A stretch of DNA of 46,266 nucleotides from contig JANXLY010000383.1 in NCBI GenBank assembly GCA_025354885.1, positions 1 to 46,266 of the forward strand, given 5' to 3'. Below the pieces are notes generated by a model, which ran no database searches, was not told where the DNA came from, and saw only the letters and a list, made by a program, of their open reading frames with translations. This stretch comes from Acidobacteriota bacterium. Its GTDB lineage: Bacteria > Acidobacteriota > Terriglobia > Bryobacterales > Bryobacteraceae. Shown one piece after another: positions 26,290-36,600 of the stretch (position 1 is the first letter of the stretch; each line of letters begins with the position of its first letter). A program made the position numbers and the translations under genes.

Positions 26290-27062
26290 GAGTGCTCCTT
26301 ATTTAAGCTGTCCCGGCCAGTGATCATCGAACGCATCCGAAGCCGGAATCCAGAAATACAAACCATGGCAACGTGTGCCAGAACGAAGAGGACCAACAAC
26401 AGCGTGACGAAGAAGTGAATCGTGCGCGCAGATTGAAAACCGCCAAACACATCTACGATGAAGGGGAATCCTGCCGTGAACGCAGGGGACATCGCAAGAC
26501 CCGTCCAGATCATCAAAGGTACGAGCACGAAGATCACTGCAAGGTAGCTAAGTCGCTGAAGAACGTTGTACGAGGAGGCTGCTGCCGCGCTTGAGGTTTC
26601 AAAGCGCAAATGCTTCCGGATCACGGCAGAGATCGCCGACCACGAAAGATCGGCCCCAGCCGGGATCAGGTTCTTTCGAAAATGCCGCGTCAACAGGCCG
26701 TGAATTGCATACAGCAAGCCGGTGAATACCAATAGCCAGCCAGATTGAAAGTGGAGGTAGCGGCTCCATCCATTTTGATCCGGTAGCACATACGAGTAGC
26801 CCGTCTTCACGCCGCCACGCGAAGCGGGGATCGGCAAGTCGAACAGCGAAGCCGTTAAAGAGTTACCCTCTTCACCCCAATAGAAGCGCGGGTGAGAAAT
26901 GACAATCTCGATTCCGGTCACAAGCAAAGCCAGGAAACAGACTGTTGTGATCCAGTGAGTAGTACGGACCACCCCGGAGTGCCGCAGAGCAATCGTGGTG
27001 GCTGGCATCTTGCCGTCTGAAACTGCAGAAGAGAGGCGCGGCGCATAAACAGAATCGGCCAT
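26286..27062 (-). CDS. Cytochrome b561-type membrane subunit, partner of molybdoenzyme
   Basis: 258 residues with four main hydrophobic helices. The first contains RTTHWITTVCFLALLVTG, the His being a likely haem ligand; later ones contain SGWLLVFTGLLYAIHGLL and HFFVTLLLVLFVLAHVAMV, each with further His residues. This is the cytochrome b/NapC-like anchor arrangement for quinol or quinone exchange. It is translationally coupled to the molybdoenzyme gene. I take ATG 27062 rather than the internal ATG at 27008, as a TGATACGAT element ends 6 bases upstream, which suggests a very short leader. The N-terminal ~30 residues are soluble. Confidence 0.86.
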   Translation of the reverse strand: MADSVYAPRLSSAVSDGKMPATTIALRHSGVVRTTHWITTVCFLALLVTGIEIVISHPRFYWGEEGNSLTASLFDLPIPASRGGVKTGYSYVLPDQNGWSRYLHFQSGWLLVFTGLLYAIHGLLTRHFRKNLIPAGADLSWSAISAVIRKHLRFETSSAAAASSYNVLQRLSYLAVIFVLVPLMIWTGLAMSPAFTAGFPFIVDVFGGFQSARTIHFFVTLLLVLFVLAHVAMVCISGFRLRMRSMITGRDSLNKEHS

Positions 27063-27068
27063 TGAGGG

Positions 27069-27077
27069 ATCGTATCA
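27069..27077 (-). promoter_or_regulatory. Extended -10 element just upstream of cytochrome b gene
   Basis: On the minus strand TGATACGAT (TGn-TAnnnT) ends six bases before the ATG. The spacing would give a transcript with an almost absent leader. No -35 box is seen. Confidence 0.35.
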
Positions 27078-27147
27078 TAGAAGCGCTCTGGCAGCCATGC
27101 TATGCTGCCGCCATAGACTCACCAGTTTGCCAGCCTGAGAGAGACTC

Positions 27148-27969
27148 ATGTTTGAACAAAAATTCGGGATTGAGATTCGGCCCATGTGGCCTGACAAAGC
27201 TGAGGGCACCCCAAAAGAATTTATTGCCGATGTGCGCTCTGAACTGGTAAGAATTCTACGCTCTCAGGCAGGACAGGCAATCGCCAATTCACTGAAGCAT
27301 CACCGCAAAACCATTTTGTTGATGCCCTATAGTGGCGAGGATTGCAACGCCCAAACGGATACCGTTTCGTCCATTTCGACCCAGGTTGTTGTACTTTACT
27401 CCCCTCGACGTTTGCGCAAGAGCCCATGTTCGAATAGGAGCAGTGGAAATAATAGCGCTACCCTGCCCCATGAAATTCTGTTCCATGAATTGGTGCATGC
27501 CTTGCGTAGGGTATCCGGTCACAACCACAGACATTTCCAGACCGGCCAACTGAGTGACTATGGGGATTCCGAAGAATTCCTGGCAATCCTCGTGACGAAC
27601 ATTTTCATATCAGACGCCTCGAATCCCAATAAAACAGGGCTCCGTGCCGGACACGAAGGCCATCTCACTCTCGAGAAGCAACTGGCCGATTCTTTCCAGT
27701 TTTTCCGCCTTGGAACACGGGCCTTCAACATCATCGCTACTTTCTGCGATGAGAACCGCGGCTTTGCTGCGTTGTTGTCCAAAGTACGGGCGCGCTTTAA
27801 TCCCGTCGCAGCGTATTTGAGTAATCGGCAGAAGGCCTTCAGCATCGCGGCTGAAGGAGATGCTGGTACCGCTTGGGGGAACGTGATTGGGATAAAAGCT
27901 ATCCCGAATTCGACAGGCGGGTGGAACAGATTGGACAAGCCCGTCCCTCCTGTTAAGCCGCGCCAATGA
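27148..27969 (+). CDS. Putative zinc metalloprotease, M91/NleD-like
   Basis: 273 residues; function tentative. The clear feature is ILFHELVHALR with the HExxH zinc motif at about H113-H117, followed 25 residues later by GDSEEFLAILVTNIF, whose Glu could be the third ligand. The spacing and the VTNIF block resemble the M91 (NleD-type effector) protease family, some members of which are effectors. There is no signal peptide and no TM helix, so it is either cytosolic or delivered by another system. The N-terminal ~100 residues are without named features. The start is ATG 27148 with a purine-rich AGAGAGA upstream. It stands alone, convergent with the ABC transporter gene. The fold call rests on the HELVH region. 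Confidence 0.6.
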   Translation: MFEQKFGIEIRPMWPDKAEGTPKEFIADVRSELVRILRSQAGQAIANSLKHHRKTILLMPYSGEDCNAQTDTVSSISTQVVVLYSPRRLRKSPCSNRSSGNNSATLPHEILFHELVHALRRVSGHNHRHFQTGQLSDYGDSEEFLAILVTNIFISDASNPNKTGLRAGHEGHLTLEKQLADSFQFFRLGTRAFNIIATFCDENRGFAALLSKVRARFNPVAAYLSNRQKAFSIAAEGDAGTAWGNVIGIKAIPNSTGGWNRLDKPVPPVKPRQ

Positions 27970-27987
27970 GGCTTCGTTAGCCCACTT

Positions 27988-28007
27988 CTAAAGCCTCCTG
28001 GCTTAAG
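27988..28007. terminator. Possible bidirectional terminator hairpin
   Basis: CTAAAGCC-TCCT-GGCTTAAG forms an eight-base stem with one mismatch and a four-base loop between the convergent protease and ABC transporter genes. It has no long T-run on either side. Confidence 0.3.
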
Positions 28008-28037
28008 CTTCAGGCAATAGCCGCTTCAATTCTCACC

Positions 28038-29750
28038 TCACACAAGGTCTTCCTTGAAACGAAACTTCTTCGCGGAATATAACTCCCACGCACCGTCACT
28101 TTTCAATTCGAGCACCTGGCTGTGGTATTTCACGAGTGCGGGATGATGGCTGACACTCACAACGGTAGTGGACGTTGCGATCAGTTTTCGATAGAGAGCA
28201 GACTCGTTTTCGCGATCCAGCGCACTTGTAGCTTCATCGAGCAAAACGTATCGGGGACTTTTCAGGATTGCTCTCGCAAACGCCAGGCGCTGGCGCTCTC
28301 CAACCGAGAGAATTTTTTCGAAATCGAAGTCGGCGTCAAATCCACCACACCGTTCGATGAGACCTGGCAAATTGACAAGTTCGAGCACTTCACCAAGCTC
28401 TGCGTCGGTTAAGTTTTTATCGAGATTCGGATAATTTAGTTGAACACGCAGGCTGCCAAGCACCATATAGGCATGTTGCGGAAGAAACAGCATGTCCTCT
28501 GGCTTCGGTCGCTCGAGCGTACCCGTGCCTGCATCCCAAAGTCCCGCCATGACCCGCAGCACCGAGCTCTTGCCGAGGCCGCTCGAACCAACAATCATCA
28601 GCCCTTCTCCGGGCGGCACCGCAACCGTGAGAGCTTTCACCAAAGTTCGCTCGTAGTTTGGGGTCTGCATGGTTACTTCGTTGAAACTCAGTTGCTCGCT
28701 TTCCTTGGTGACGATCTTGCCGCGTGCCGGATCTTTGCGAGCTTTTGGAAGTTCAAGGCTGTGGGCGAAAGTATCAATGCGACCTACACCGGCAGCAAAG
28801 CGGCTGAGGCTGTCCAGGTTATCGAGGAGTAGCGTGAGTGCTCCCAGAATGGCAGAAAACGCTCCTGCGGCCTGAACAATCCTGCCCACCTCAAGTTCGC
28901 CTGAAAGCACCCGGGGCGCGATAATTACGCTGGGCAAAACCGTTGTCAGTAGGCTTTGTGCATATTGAAAAAAATTCAACCGCAAGGACCAGTTGATGAG
29001 CTTGTCAAAATTCGCATATAACTTCGCAAAGAGCCCCTGAACCTGACGCTGTTCTTGCCGTTCCCCGCGGTAAAGCGCGATCGCTTCCGCATTTTCGCGG
29101 ATTCGGACGAGACCGAAGCGGAAGTCGGCCTCACGCCTGCGCTGATTGAAATAGAGTGCGACCATCTTTTCGCCAAAGACCCCAAACGCGATGAGGGTTC
29201 CTATGGACGCATAGAGAATCAGAAAAAAAACGAGATAGCTCGAGATCGACCACAACACATGGCCAAACGCCAGCAACTGCAATATCCCGCCCAAAAACAG
29301 AAGCAGAAGACTCAGCGACCGGTCTGTAAATGAGTTGATGTCTTCAGCGATTCGTTGGTCGGGGTTGTCAATTTCCGGCTTTGTGAGAAGGCGATAAAAG
29401 GCGCGATTCTCGAAGTAGCGATTCAGAAACTCGCTTGTCAGCCAGCCGCGCCAGTTGAGCGAAAGCTTGTCGCGAACGAAATAGTAATAGGAATAAATTG
29501 GCACCGCAACTAAGAGCAATCCAAAGTAAACCCGAATGGAATGCCACAATCGAGGGGCGTCTCGAGCAGCAAGAGCAGAGGTGATCTCACCCGATTGTTC
29601 GTTGAAAAGAACGTTGAATTCTGTGTCAGCAACCAACAGCACGAGGAGACCCACAATCAGCCAGCGAGCCTTCTTCTTTTCCTTCGAAAACCAATAAGGT
29701 TTTGCAAGGACAAGGAATCGTTTTAACAATTTCAGATTGATTTTATTCAT
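28038..29750 (-). CDS. ABC transporter, SbmA/BacA-type fused membrane and ATPase domains
   Basis: 570 residues combining a membrane domain (about 1-330, with six helices and an EAA-like loop in the FGLVRIRENAEAIALYRGERQE block) and a nucleotide-binding domain (about 360-560). The ATPase has Walker A GSSGLGKSS, signature LSVGERQRLAFARA (LSGGQ replaced by LSVGE) and Walker B YVLLDEATSALD, then the switch His in VSVSHHPAL. This architecture belongs to the ABCD/SbmA-BacA-YddA group, which includes importers and exporters of peptides, vitamin B12 and long acyl chains. It is a half-transporter and would dimerise. The gene is the last in a minus-strand series beginning with the TonB receptor; an 87-base gap separates it from the carbamoylase. 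Confidence 0.9.
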   Translation of the reverse strand: MNKINLKLLKRFLVLAKPYWFSKEKKKARWLIVGLLVLLVADTEFNVLFNEQSGEITSALAARDAPRLWHSIRVYFGLLLVAVPIYSYYYFVRDKLSLNWRGWLTSEFLNRYFENRAFYRLLTKPEIDNPDQRIAEDINSFTDRSLSLLLLFLGGILQLLAFGHVLWSISSYLVFFLILYASIGTLIAFGVFGEKMVALYFNQRRREADFRFGLVRIRENAEAIALYRGERQEQRQVQGLFAKLYANFDKLINWSLRLNFFQYAQSLLTTVLPSVIIAPRVLSGELEVGRIVQAAGAFSAILGALTLLLDNLDSLSRFAAGVGRIDTFAHSLELPKARKDPARGKIVTKESEQLSFNEVTMQTPNYERTLVKALTVAVPPGEGLMIVGSSGLGKSSVLRVMAGLWDAGTGTLERPKPEDMLFLPQHAYMVLGSLRVQLNYPNLDKNLTDAELGEVLELVNLPGLIERCGGFDADFDFEKILSVGERQRLAFARAILKSPRYVLLDEATSALDRENESALYRKLIATSTTVVSVSHHPALVKYHSQVLELKSDGAWELYSAKKFRFKEDLV

Positions 29751-29837
29751 CGCGTCCGTAGCTTTCGATCTGACCCGATGCGTGGAAAGGATCGCCGCTG
29801 ATCAGACGTTTGACCCATCAATTGACTGGAAACTGCA

Positions 29838-31145
29838 CTACCGGGCTAGATCCATCACGGTCTCAAATAAAATGTTGGCACCATTCGCGCAATCCTGCCA
29901 CGAACTAAGCTCTTTGGGCGAATGACTAATCCCGCCGATGCTCGGGACAAAGATCATCCCCATCGGCATCAAGGTAGCCATCATCTGCGCATCGTGCCCT
30001 GCCCCGCTAGGCAGGTGGCGCGAATCGAGGCGAAGCCTGTTCGCGGCAGACTCGATCAAACGCTGTATCTCAGTGGCCGCCATAGCCGACTCATTGTGGC
30101 CGGCGCGAGTGATGCGGATCTCCGTTCGCGAATCCGTAGCGATCACTGCAGCCCGAGCCTTGAGTTTCTCCCCCATTCGATCCAGCTTTGCAGACGACAA
30201 GTCACGAAATTCAATGTGCATCCGGACCTCGCCCGGAATGACATTCGTAGCGTTTGGAAGAATCTCCAGGTGGCCCACGGTTCCCACTTGCCCACCTGTT
30301 TCGCTAATCGCAATCTCACGCACTGCCAATGTTAAATGTGACGCCGAAATCAACGCATCCTGTCTGTCGAGCATCGGGGTAGTGCCGGCGTGGTTCGAGA
30401 ATCCCTGGATCACGACTTCGTAATTATCGATCGAAACAATACCCTCAACCACTCCAACAGGCACCTTTTCGCGCGCCAGCGTACCTCCCTGTTCGATATG
30501 AAGCTCGAGGTAGGCGTGGTAAGCACCCTTCGCGATTCTCGCTGCTTCAAGTCGCTCCGGGGCACCTCCAATTCGACGGATCGCCTCCGCCTTCGTAATG
30601 CCTCTCCACACCTGCTTCAATTCGTCCGCTTTCGTAATGCCCGCAGCGATTCTGCTGCCGTTCAGAGCAGAGCCAGCGAAAGATGCTTCTTCGCAAGCCC
30701 AAATCACAGCTGTAAGTGGACGCCTCGTGACAATGTTCCGGTCATTCAAGATACGCAGAATTTCAACCGAGGCGAGCGAACCGAGGTCGCCATCAAAGTT
30801 GCCACCGTTGGGGACAGAGTCGATATGAGACCCAAATAATACGGGTGGCAGCGAAGTCTCGCTTCCAGGACGCGATGCAAAGATGTTGCCCGCTGTATCG
30901 ATGCGAACAGTTGCACCGGCTTTTCTCATCAGGTCCATCACGAACTTACGCCCGGCGATATCCTCGTCCGAGTAACCAACTCTGCTAACCCCGTTCTGAA
31001 AAGTACCGCCAGCTGGTCGGCCAAACACGCTCAAGGCTTCGAGCTGAGCCTGCATGGTCGACGCCTCAATCTTCGGCAACGCAGAAGCTGCGAGACTACC
31101 CGTGGCAGCTCCTGCGAGCGCACCAATAAAATTCCGGCGATTCAT
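29838..31145 (-). CDS. Zinc-dependent N-carbamoyl-L-amino-acid hydrolase/allantoate amidohydrolase-type (M20 family), Tat leader
   Basis: 435 residues of the hydantoinase/carbamoylase group. Metal-binding blocks are FGSHIDSVPNGGNFDGDLG (about H107 and D118), WACEEASF (Glu-Glu pair), LELHIEQG, and SGAGHDAQMM and GGISHSPKE towards the C-terminus. The dimerisation insert carries FSNHAGTTPM. The N-terminus MNRRNFIGALAGAATGSLAASA is a twin-arginine leader ending at an A-x-A-like site, so it is predicted to be exported, unlike classical allantoate enzymes. It begins 10 bases after the SMP-30 gene stop on the same strand. Substrate: an N-carbamoyl compound or ureide, not specified by sequence. Confidence 0.9.
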   Translation of the reverse strand: MNRRNFIGALAGAATGSLAASALPKIEASTMQAQLEALSVFGRPAGGTFQNGVSRVGYSDEDIAGRKFVMDLMRKAGATVRIDTAGNIFASRPGSETSLPPVLFGSHIDSVPNGGNFDGDLGSLASVEILRILNDRNIVTRRPLTAVIWACEEASFAGSALNGSRIAAGITKADELKQVWRGITKAEAIRRIGGAPERLEAARIAKGAYHAYLELHIEQGGTLAREKVPVGVVEGIVSIDNYEVVIQGFSNHAGTTPMLDRQDALISASHLTLAVREIAISETGGQVGTVGHLEILPNATNVIPGEVRMHIEFRDLSSAKLDRMGEKLKARAAVIATDSRTEIRITRAGHNESAMAATEIQRLIESAANRLRLDSRHLPSGAGHDAQMMATLMPMGMIFVPSIGGISHSPKELSSWQDCANGANILFETVMDLAR

Positions 31146-31155
31146 AAGTAGCAGC

Positions 31156-32043
31156 CTAGCGCTTTGCGCGCACAGCCGTTGCGTAAAGTGATTTGCGTGC
31201 CGTCATGAATAGCAGGCCATCACCGAATTCGAGATTGGCTGCCGACTCCGGCAGCAACACCCGCGCGATCAGATGCCCATCCGGAGCAAACACTTGCACT
31301 CCGTCACCGCTGCTGGACCAGACATTCCCCGACTTGTCACAACGAATGCCATCAGGCCCGCCCTTGTCGATCTTCGCAAACACTGCGCCGCCGCTTACAG
31401 ACTTGCCATCCGCTGAAACCGCAAACACCCGAATATGTCGCGGCCCTCCCGAATCAGCTACATAAAGTTTCTTTTCCCCAGGTGCAAAACACAGCCCATT
31501 CGGTTTGTCAAAATCCTTGATGACTGCAGTCAATTCTTTCGTCTTCGGATCCACCCGATAGACATAATTGCCCGCCTGCATTTTCTTGCGCTCACCCAGC
31601 CCATAATCCGGGTCCGTAAACCACATCGAGCCATCCGACTTCACAACAACATCATTCGGAGAATTGAGATCCTTGCCATCGAATTTTTCGACCACCATCT
31701 CGACACTTCCATTGGGCAGCGTATGAGAAATTCGGTGCGCGCCGTGTTCCGCACTGACCAGATTACCCTGGCGATCCAGCGTATTGCCATTCGTGTTGTT
31801 GCTGGGCTTACGAAAGCTCTCGACTCCCTTGGCCCTCGACCATTGCTTCATTTCGTTTGCCGGAATATCGCTGAAGATAAGCCGCTTCTCTTTCGCCACC
31901 CAGGCTGGCCCTTCGAGGAACTGCATTCCGGTCGCCAGCCGTTTCACCTTCGCACCCTTCGGAAAGAGCTTTGCAAACGCCTTCGGGTCTTTGATCTCAA
32001 AATCGGCTGCCAGCGCAACCATCAGTGCCAAGCATGGAATCAT
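31156..32043 (-). CDS. SMP-30/gluconolactonase-like sugar lactonase
   Basis: 295-residue six-bladed beta-propeller of the gluconolactonase family, predicted to hydrolyse sugar lactones. Family blocks: LEGPAWVAKEKRLIFSDI with the metal-binding Glu, NTNGNTLDRQGNLV, DLNSPNDVVVKSDGSMWFTDPDYG with the Asn and Asp ligands, KPNGLCFAPGEKKLYVADSGG, and GGPDGIRCDKSGNVWSS. The N-terminus MIPCLALMVALAADFE has a short hydrophobic stretch that could be a signal. I choose ATG 32043 over the preceding GTG at 32046. TGATAACAT nine bases upstream looks like its promoter, although the TIGR03437 gene ends only 30 bases away. Confidence 0.9.
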   Translation of the reverse strand: MIPCLALMVALAADFEIKDPKAFAKLFPKGAKVKRLATGMQFLEGPAWVAKEKRLIFSDIPANEMKQWSRAKGVESFRKPSNNTNGNTLDRQGNLVSAEHGAHRISHTLPNGSVEMVVEKFDGKDLNSPNDVVVKSDGSMWFTDPDYGLGERKKMQAGNYVYRVDPKTKELTAVIKDFDKPNGLCFAPGEKKLYVADSGGPRHIRVFAVSADGKSVSGGAVFAKIDKGGPDGIRCDKSGNVWSSSGDGVQVFAPDGHLIARVLLPESAANLEFGDGLLFMTARKSLYATAVRAKR

Positions 32044-32052
32044 CACGCCAGC

Positions 32053-32061
32053 ATGTTATCA
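32053..32061 (-). promoter_or_regulatory. Extended -10 element upstream of SMP-30 gene
   Basis: On the minus strand TGATAACAT (TGn-TAnnnT) ends nine bases before the ATG at 32043, in the 30-base gap after the TIGR03437 gene. No -35 box is apparent. Confidence 0.3.
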
Positions 32062-32073
32062 AATCCAGCGCTA

Positions 32074-33678
32074 CTACCGCACCAGAAGCTTCGGCCCTGG
32101 CCCACTCTCTACGCTTCCGATCCGCAACGAAATCGGCTGCAATCCTACCGGTGTAGTCAACGCCAGGCGAACATTCACCTGCGCAACTCCCGTCCGCAGT
32201 CCCGGTGCCCCTCCCGCATAAGTCACCTCCGCCTCCACCCCGCCGATCCAAGCTCGCACCGGAGCTAATACTCGCGGCAACTCCCCTTGCACCACCCGCC
32301 CATACAGTTCCGGCCGGGTACTCTCACCTTCGCCAGTAGCCAGCACACTCGCAATCGATCCCCTCGCCGTTGCCTGCGTTGTGTAATCTTCGTTCCAACT
32401 CACCGCCAAACCATCGCCATAACGAAAAATCCCCGGTGCCGTCTCGGCGACGAGCGCCACCACCCGCACCGCTTCGGTCCCTCCTTGAGATACTACAACC
32501 GGCACACTCCCACTAAGTCCATAGGGCACAATCGCATTTACTTGTGTTGCCGCAACATACAATAATGCTGCCGCTCTCCCGCCAATTTGCACTCTCGTCC
32601 CACCCAATTCCGTCGGAAGAGTTTCACCACTTCCTGCCAATCCATCCTTCGGCCCAAGCCCCGCTCCATAGATTGAAATAATCTGCCCAGGCGCCAAGGC
32701 CCCGGCTTCCCCACTCGCCGCATTGCGCACCGCAGCCGGAGCATCCACTTGCTTCACTTGCCCGCTGTCCGCCTCCTTCTGCAAACTCGATACATCCACC
32801 GCCTCCAGATCACTACCCTTAACCGTAAGTAGCTCCCGCAACCGGTCATTCGCCCATTTCTCGTTCGGTACTCCGCTCACATACCAGCTCGATCCGTTGT
32901 CCGCAAGGATCATTCCATAGCGTTGCAGCGCCCTCAGAATCACTTGCGTCTCTGTCGAAAAACGACTCAAATCGAAGTCCGCACGCAATCGAAACCATGC
33001 CCCCATCGGGGGATATTTCGGATCTGTCAATCGGGACGCAAAATGCCTCGCCGGCCACAAATAGGCCCGCTGTGTTTCCGGCACCGTAAATCGTAAGGCA
33101 TGGCGAATTTCCCCGCTCGCCACTTCCTCATAACGCACCAGGCCGGGCAGGATCGGCAATCCCGCCGCATCCGCCGAAGTCCAGCCTTTCGGTCGCAAAC
33201 CATAGGCATTCAGATCATAAATCGCACCCGACCCAGCCCGCCAGCTCCCGTCCGCATTCGGGTACGAAGAATACACTTCATACAGGCGGCACCTCTGCCG
33301 ATCCACCACAATCACGTGCCGGTCGCCCTTACTCTGCGGCCCGCCTTCAATCGGTGCATTCGCAGGAATCGGATAAGGCCCGGCGTCGCTCTCATCCTCG
33401 TACTCAAATCGAACTGCCACGCGAGCCTGATCCCCAGGAACCGTCACAAACGGGATCCCGATCGGCGCGCCCTCATAGAGTCCCGCTCCAAAATCCGCCT
33501 TCAACGTTCGATCCCGTCCTACGCTGCGAATCCAGGCATCCGATTGCACATGCACCGGCAGGCGGTCCACCCTTGTATTCCAGATATGGTCCTCTGGAAA
33601 CATCTTGCATCCACCAATGTCTTGCGCCCACGCAGTCCTTAGCGTAAGCAACAGAATCAGTCCCGCTCCTCTGTTCAT
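32074..33678 (-). CDS. Secreted protein with TIGR03437-type C-terminal domain
   Basis: 534 residues from ATG 33678 (MNRGAGLILLLTLRTAWAQ, a signal peptide); the frame is open to 33744 upstream. The N-terminal domain begins KMFPEDHIWNTRVDRLPVHV and contains GDRHVIVVDRQRCRLYEVYS and YGLRPKGWTSADAAGLPILPG; it is not assigned to a known enzyme. From about residue 330 (VRNAASGEAGALAPGQIISIYGAGLGP) the repeated Ig-like TIGR03437 region found in Solibacter proteins follows, ending LLVR. Only four bases separate its start from the TonB receptor stop, so the two are cotranscribed and may act together at the cell surface. Function unknown. Confidence 0.82.
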   Translation of the reverse strand: MNRGAGLILLLTLRTAWAQDIGGCKMFPEDHIWNTRVDRLPVHVQSDAWIRSVGRDRTLKADFGAGLYEGAPIGIPFVTVPGDQARVAVRFEYEDESDAGPYPIPANAPIEGGPQSKGDRHVIVVDRQRCRLYEVYSSYPNADGSWRAGSGAIYDLNAYGLRPKGWTSADAAGLPILPGLVRYEEVASGEIRHALRFTVPETQRAYLWPARHFASRLTDPKYPPMGAWFRLRADFDLSRFSTETQVILRALQRYGMILADNGSSWYVSGVPNEKWANDRLRELLTVKGSDLEAVDVSSLQKEADSGQVKQVDAPAAVRNAASGEAGALAPGQIISIYGAGLGPKDGLAGSGETLPTELGGTRVQIGGRAAALLYVAATQVNAIVPYGLSGSVPVVVSQGGTEAVRVVALVAETAPGIFRYGDGLAVSWNEDYTTQATARGSIASVLATGEGESTRPELYGRVVQGELPRVLAPVRAWIGGVEAEVTYAGGAPGLRTGVAQVNVRLALTTPVGLQPISLRIGSVESGPGPKLLVR

Positions 33679-33682
33679 GCGC

Positions 33683-36600
33683 TTAAAAGGTAACACGCAT
33701 ACGCAATCGAACCGCACGCCGCAGGTCGATTCCATCCTGCCCAAAGCTGTTCACCAGCCGGCCAAAATCAGGATTCTGCGTTACCTGTTTGATGGGCAAA
33801 ATCTTTGTTGTCTTGGGGTCCACTTCAATGGCAAAAGATCCCAGATTCGCAATCGAGTTATCCGACGGTGAAAGCAACGGGTGATTGAACAGATTGTTAA
33901 TATCCGCACCAAAATCCGCACGCACGCGCTCGCCAATCCGGAACACCTTGCGGACGCCCAGATTCACTCCCACGCTTCCCGGTCCGATGAGCCCATTCCG
34001 CTTCACCACATTCGCATTGCTGAATAGGTCCGCTCCAACCGTCGGAACTCCAAAGGATTCAGGGCTCCACTGCCGATCCCCCACCTTAGTCACAGAGCCG
34101 GTCTGCAGCGGGCGAAACGACAAATCAAATCCACCATATGCATCAATAAAGCCGCTCCCGATGTTGCCAGGAAAAGCCGGCCCGCAATTGTCGCAATTCC
34201 AATACGGCGTGAAACCGCTGCCGCTCTTTGCATACATATTGCTCGATACCTGCCAGCCTCCGACCACAGCATCGAGCCCTTTCGTCATTCCACGCCCAAA
34301 CTTTCGCCCACGTCCAAGCGGCACTTCATAAAGGCCGTACGCCACTAGCCTGTGCTTGCTGATAAATGAATCCCGCCCATAGTCCTGACTCGGATTGAAC
34401 TGGTTGTAAGTCGGTCCTCCGAGAGTCGAATTACCGCCATCCAGAATCGCCGTCTCTTGACTCAAGAGAGTGTAGGCGACATTGAAAGTCAACCCGCCAG
34501 TTCTGCGGTTCAGCTCGGTCTGAAAGGCATGCGATCTCCCGCCGCCAAGGTTCTGGTAACTCGCCATGTAGTCGCCCAAATCCGGAAAAGGCAGCCGCTT
34601 GAAATCCGCAGGCGATAAATCGCAATCGCCATCATCGGGACTGCACGCCGTCACTCCGTCGCCAGTCGTCGTGCCAAACGGCTGATCACTCGGAGCGATC
34701 ATGTTGCGGTCAATTCCGGCAATCAGATTGTTCATCCGAGTTCCCAGGTAAGACACTCGCCCCGACATCCGCATCGGCAGCTCATGCTCAAACGTGACGT
34801 TATATTGCTGAATGCGCGGCGAAAATAATCCAAGCGGAATAATATTGAAAGCTGGTAAATTACCCGTTGCCCGTTGCTGTCCCCCGCTCAGCGGCGTAAT
34901 GCCCCGCGTTGCCCCAGGCCAGCCCTGCAGTGCCGCTGCCGCTGTCGATGTCTTGGTAATCGTTTGATTGAATGGGTTGGTTGCCAGCGCATCTCGCATC
35001 CCTTGCGCCGCCGATGTCGGATAGAAATATCCGTACCCGGCTCGCAAGACCGACTTACTTGTAACCCGGTACGCTACGCCTACTCGTGGAGCAAAATTGT
35101 TCGTATCTGTACGCACCAATCCACGCCCAACCCCAACGTCTTTGGCCAGTTTATAACCATACTTCAAAATGCGCGGATCTGCCGTTTTCAATGTTGCTTC
35201 TGATGGCACAATAAAATATCCCTGCTTGCCGTTTTGGCCCTTCCCATCGGGGTCAAAATTTACCATGAGGTCGTTCTTTTCGATAAATGGCGTCAACACC
35301 TCATAACGCAACCCCACGTTCACTGTCAGGCGTGAATTCACTCTCCAGTCATCCTGCACAAAAAAGCCCATCTCCCAGTTGTGCACGTCCATGGGCGGTC
35401 GCAGCGCGATCACTGATTGCGCCGAGTTCGCGGGCATTCCAAGCAAAAACCGCGTAAATGCGTCCACCGCTCCACCCGTATAGTTAATCGCCCCGCGAAC
35501 TTGTCCGCGGTTGTTTGCAAACCCGTCGAGCGCCGCATTCCTTACCAGATCTGCCCCCGCACGCACACTGTGTTTGCCTTTGATCCACGACAAAGTATCT
35601 CCAAATGTAATCAGCTTCTGGTCCAGCGGCCGGTACGTATTGCGCCCGCCATTGTTGAATATCGCAAAGTTCCCAAACTGGATCCGTGGATGGCCAAAAG
35701 TATCCAGCGCACTTTCTCCGACAGTCGCGCCATAGGCCGCCACTTCGCCCGCGTTGAATCCAGCCGTCGTCAAAAACTCCCGCAATGTGCTGTTACTCCG
35801 CCGGATTAGATTTTGCTGATTAAATCCACCACGCGCTTCATTCACCATGGATGAAGACAGAATCTTCGTGTAAGAAAGTGAAAGTGTGTAATTCCGCGAC
35901 GTAGTCTGAGTCTTGCCTAACCCGGTGTACGGTGCCTGTACCAGTGACCCGTCGCTATTCCCGTCCTGTATGTTGAAAACCCCATACACCTTGTTCCGGT
36001 CAGAGAAATCGTGATCCACCCTTACCGTTCCCAGCGTTCGTTCTGCGTGTGAAGGAAGCTGCTGGTAGTAGCGCCCCACTCGCCCGTTCGCAGCATTGAT
36101 CGCCGTATCCACGCTCACCTGCGGGAAAAAATTCTTGATAATTGACTGCGTCGAAGAGTTCAGCAGCCGCGAAGGTATCGTCGTAAACCGCTGTCCCAAT
36201 CCACCTACTGTATTCTGCCCAACTTCCGCCGCTGTCAACACAATACCCGCAGGCACAACAGGCTTCGCCGAGTCATTCAACTTCCGGAAGTCCCCAGTCC
36301 ACAATGTCGGATGCGGCAGAGTCGTACTCTGCGCTGTGATGGGCGTCGCCCCCAGCCGTCGCTCAAAAGCAGTCATAAAGTAGGTTTTCTTCGTCAACTT
36401 CAATGGCCCGCCAAAAGATCCTCCAAACTCATTCAGGTTCGAATACGGCTTTTTGAAATCAGGCCGCTCCGGCGAAGGCCGAAACGAAGACAACTCCACC
36501 TTGTCCCGCAATGCCCACGCCGCCAACGCCGAATTCCGGTTGTTGTAAAAAAGCGAGCCATGAAAATCCTTCTCCCCGCGCTTGGTCGTCACTCGCACAT

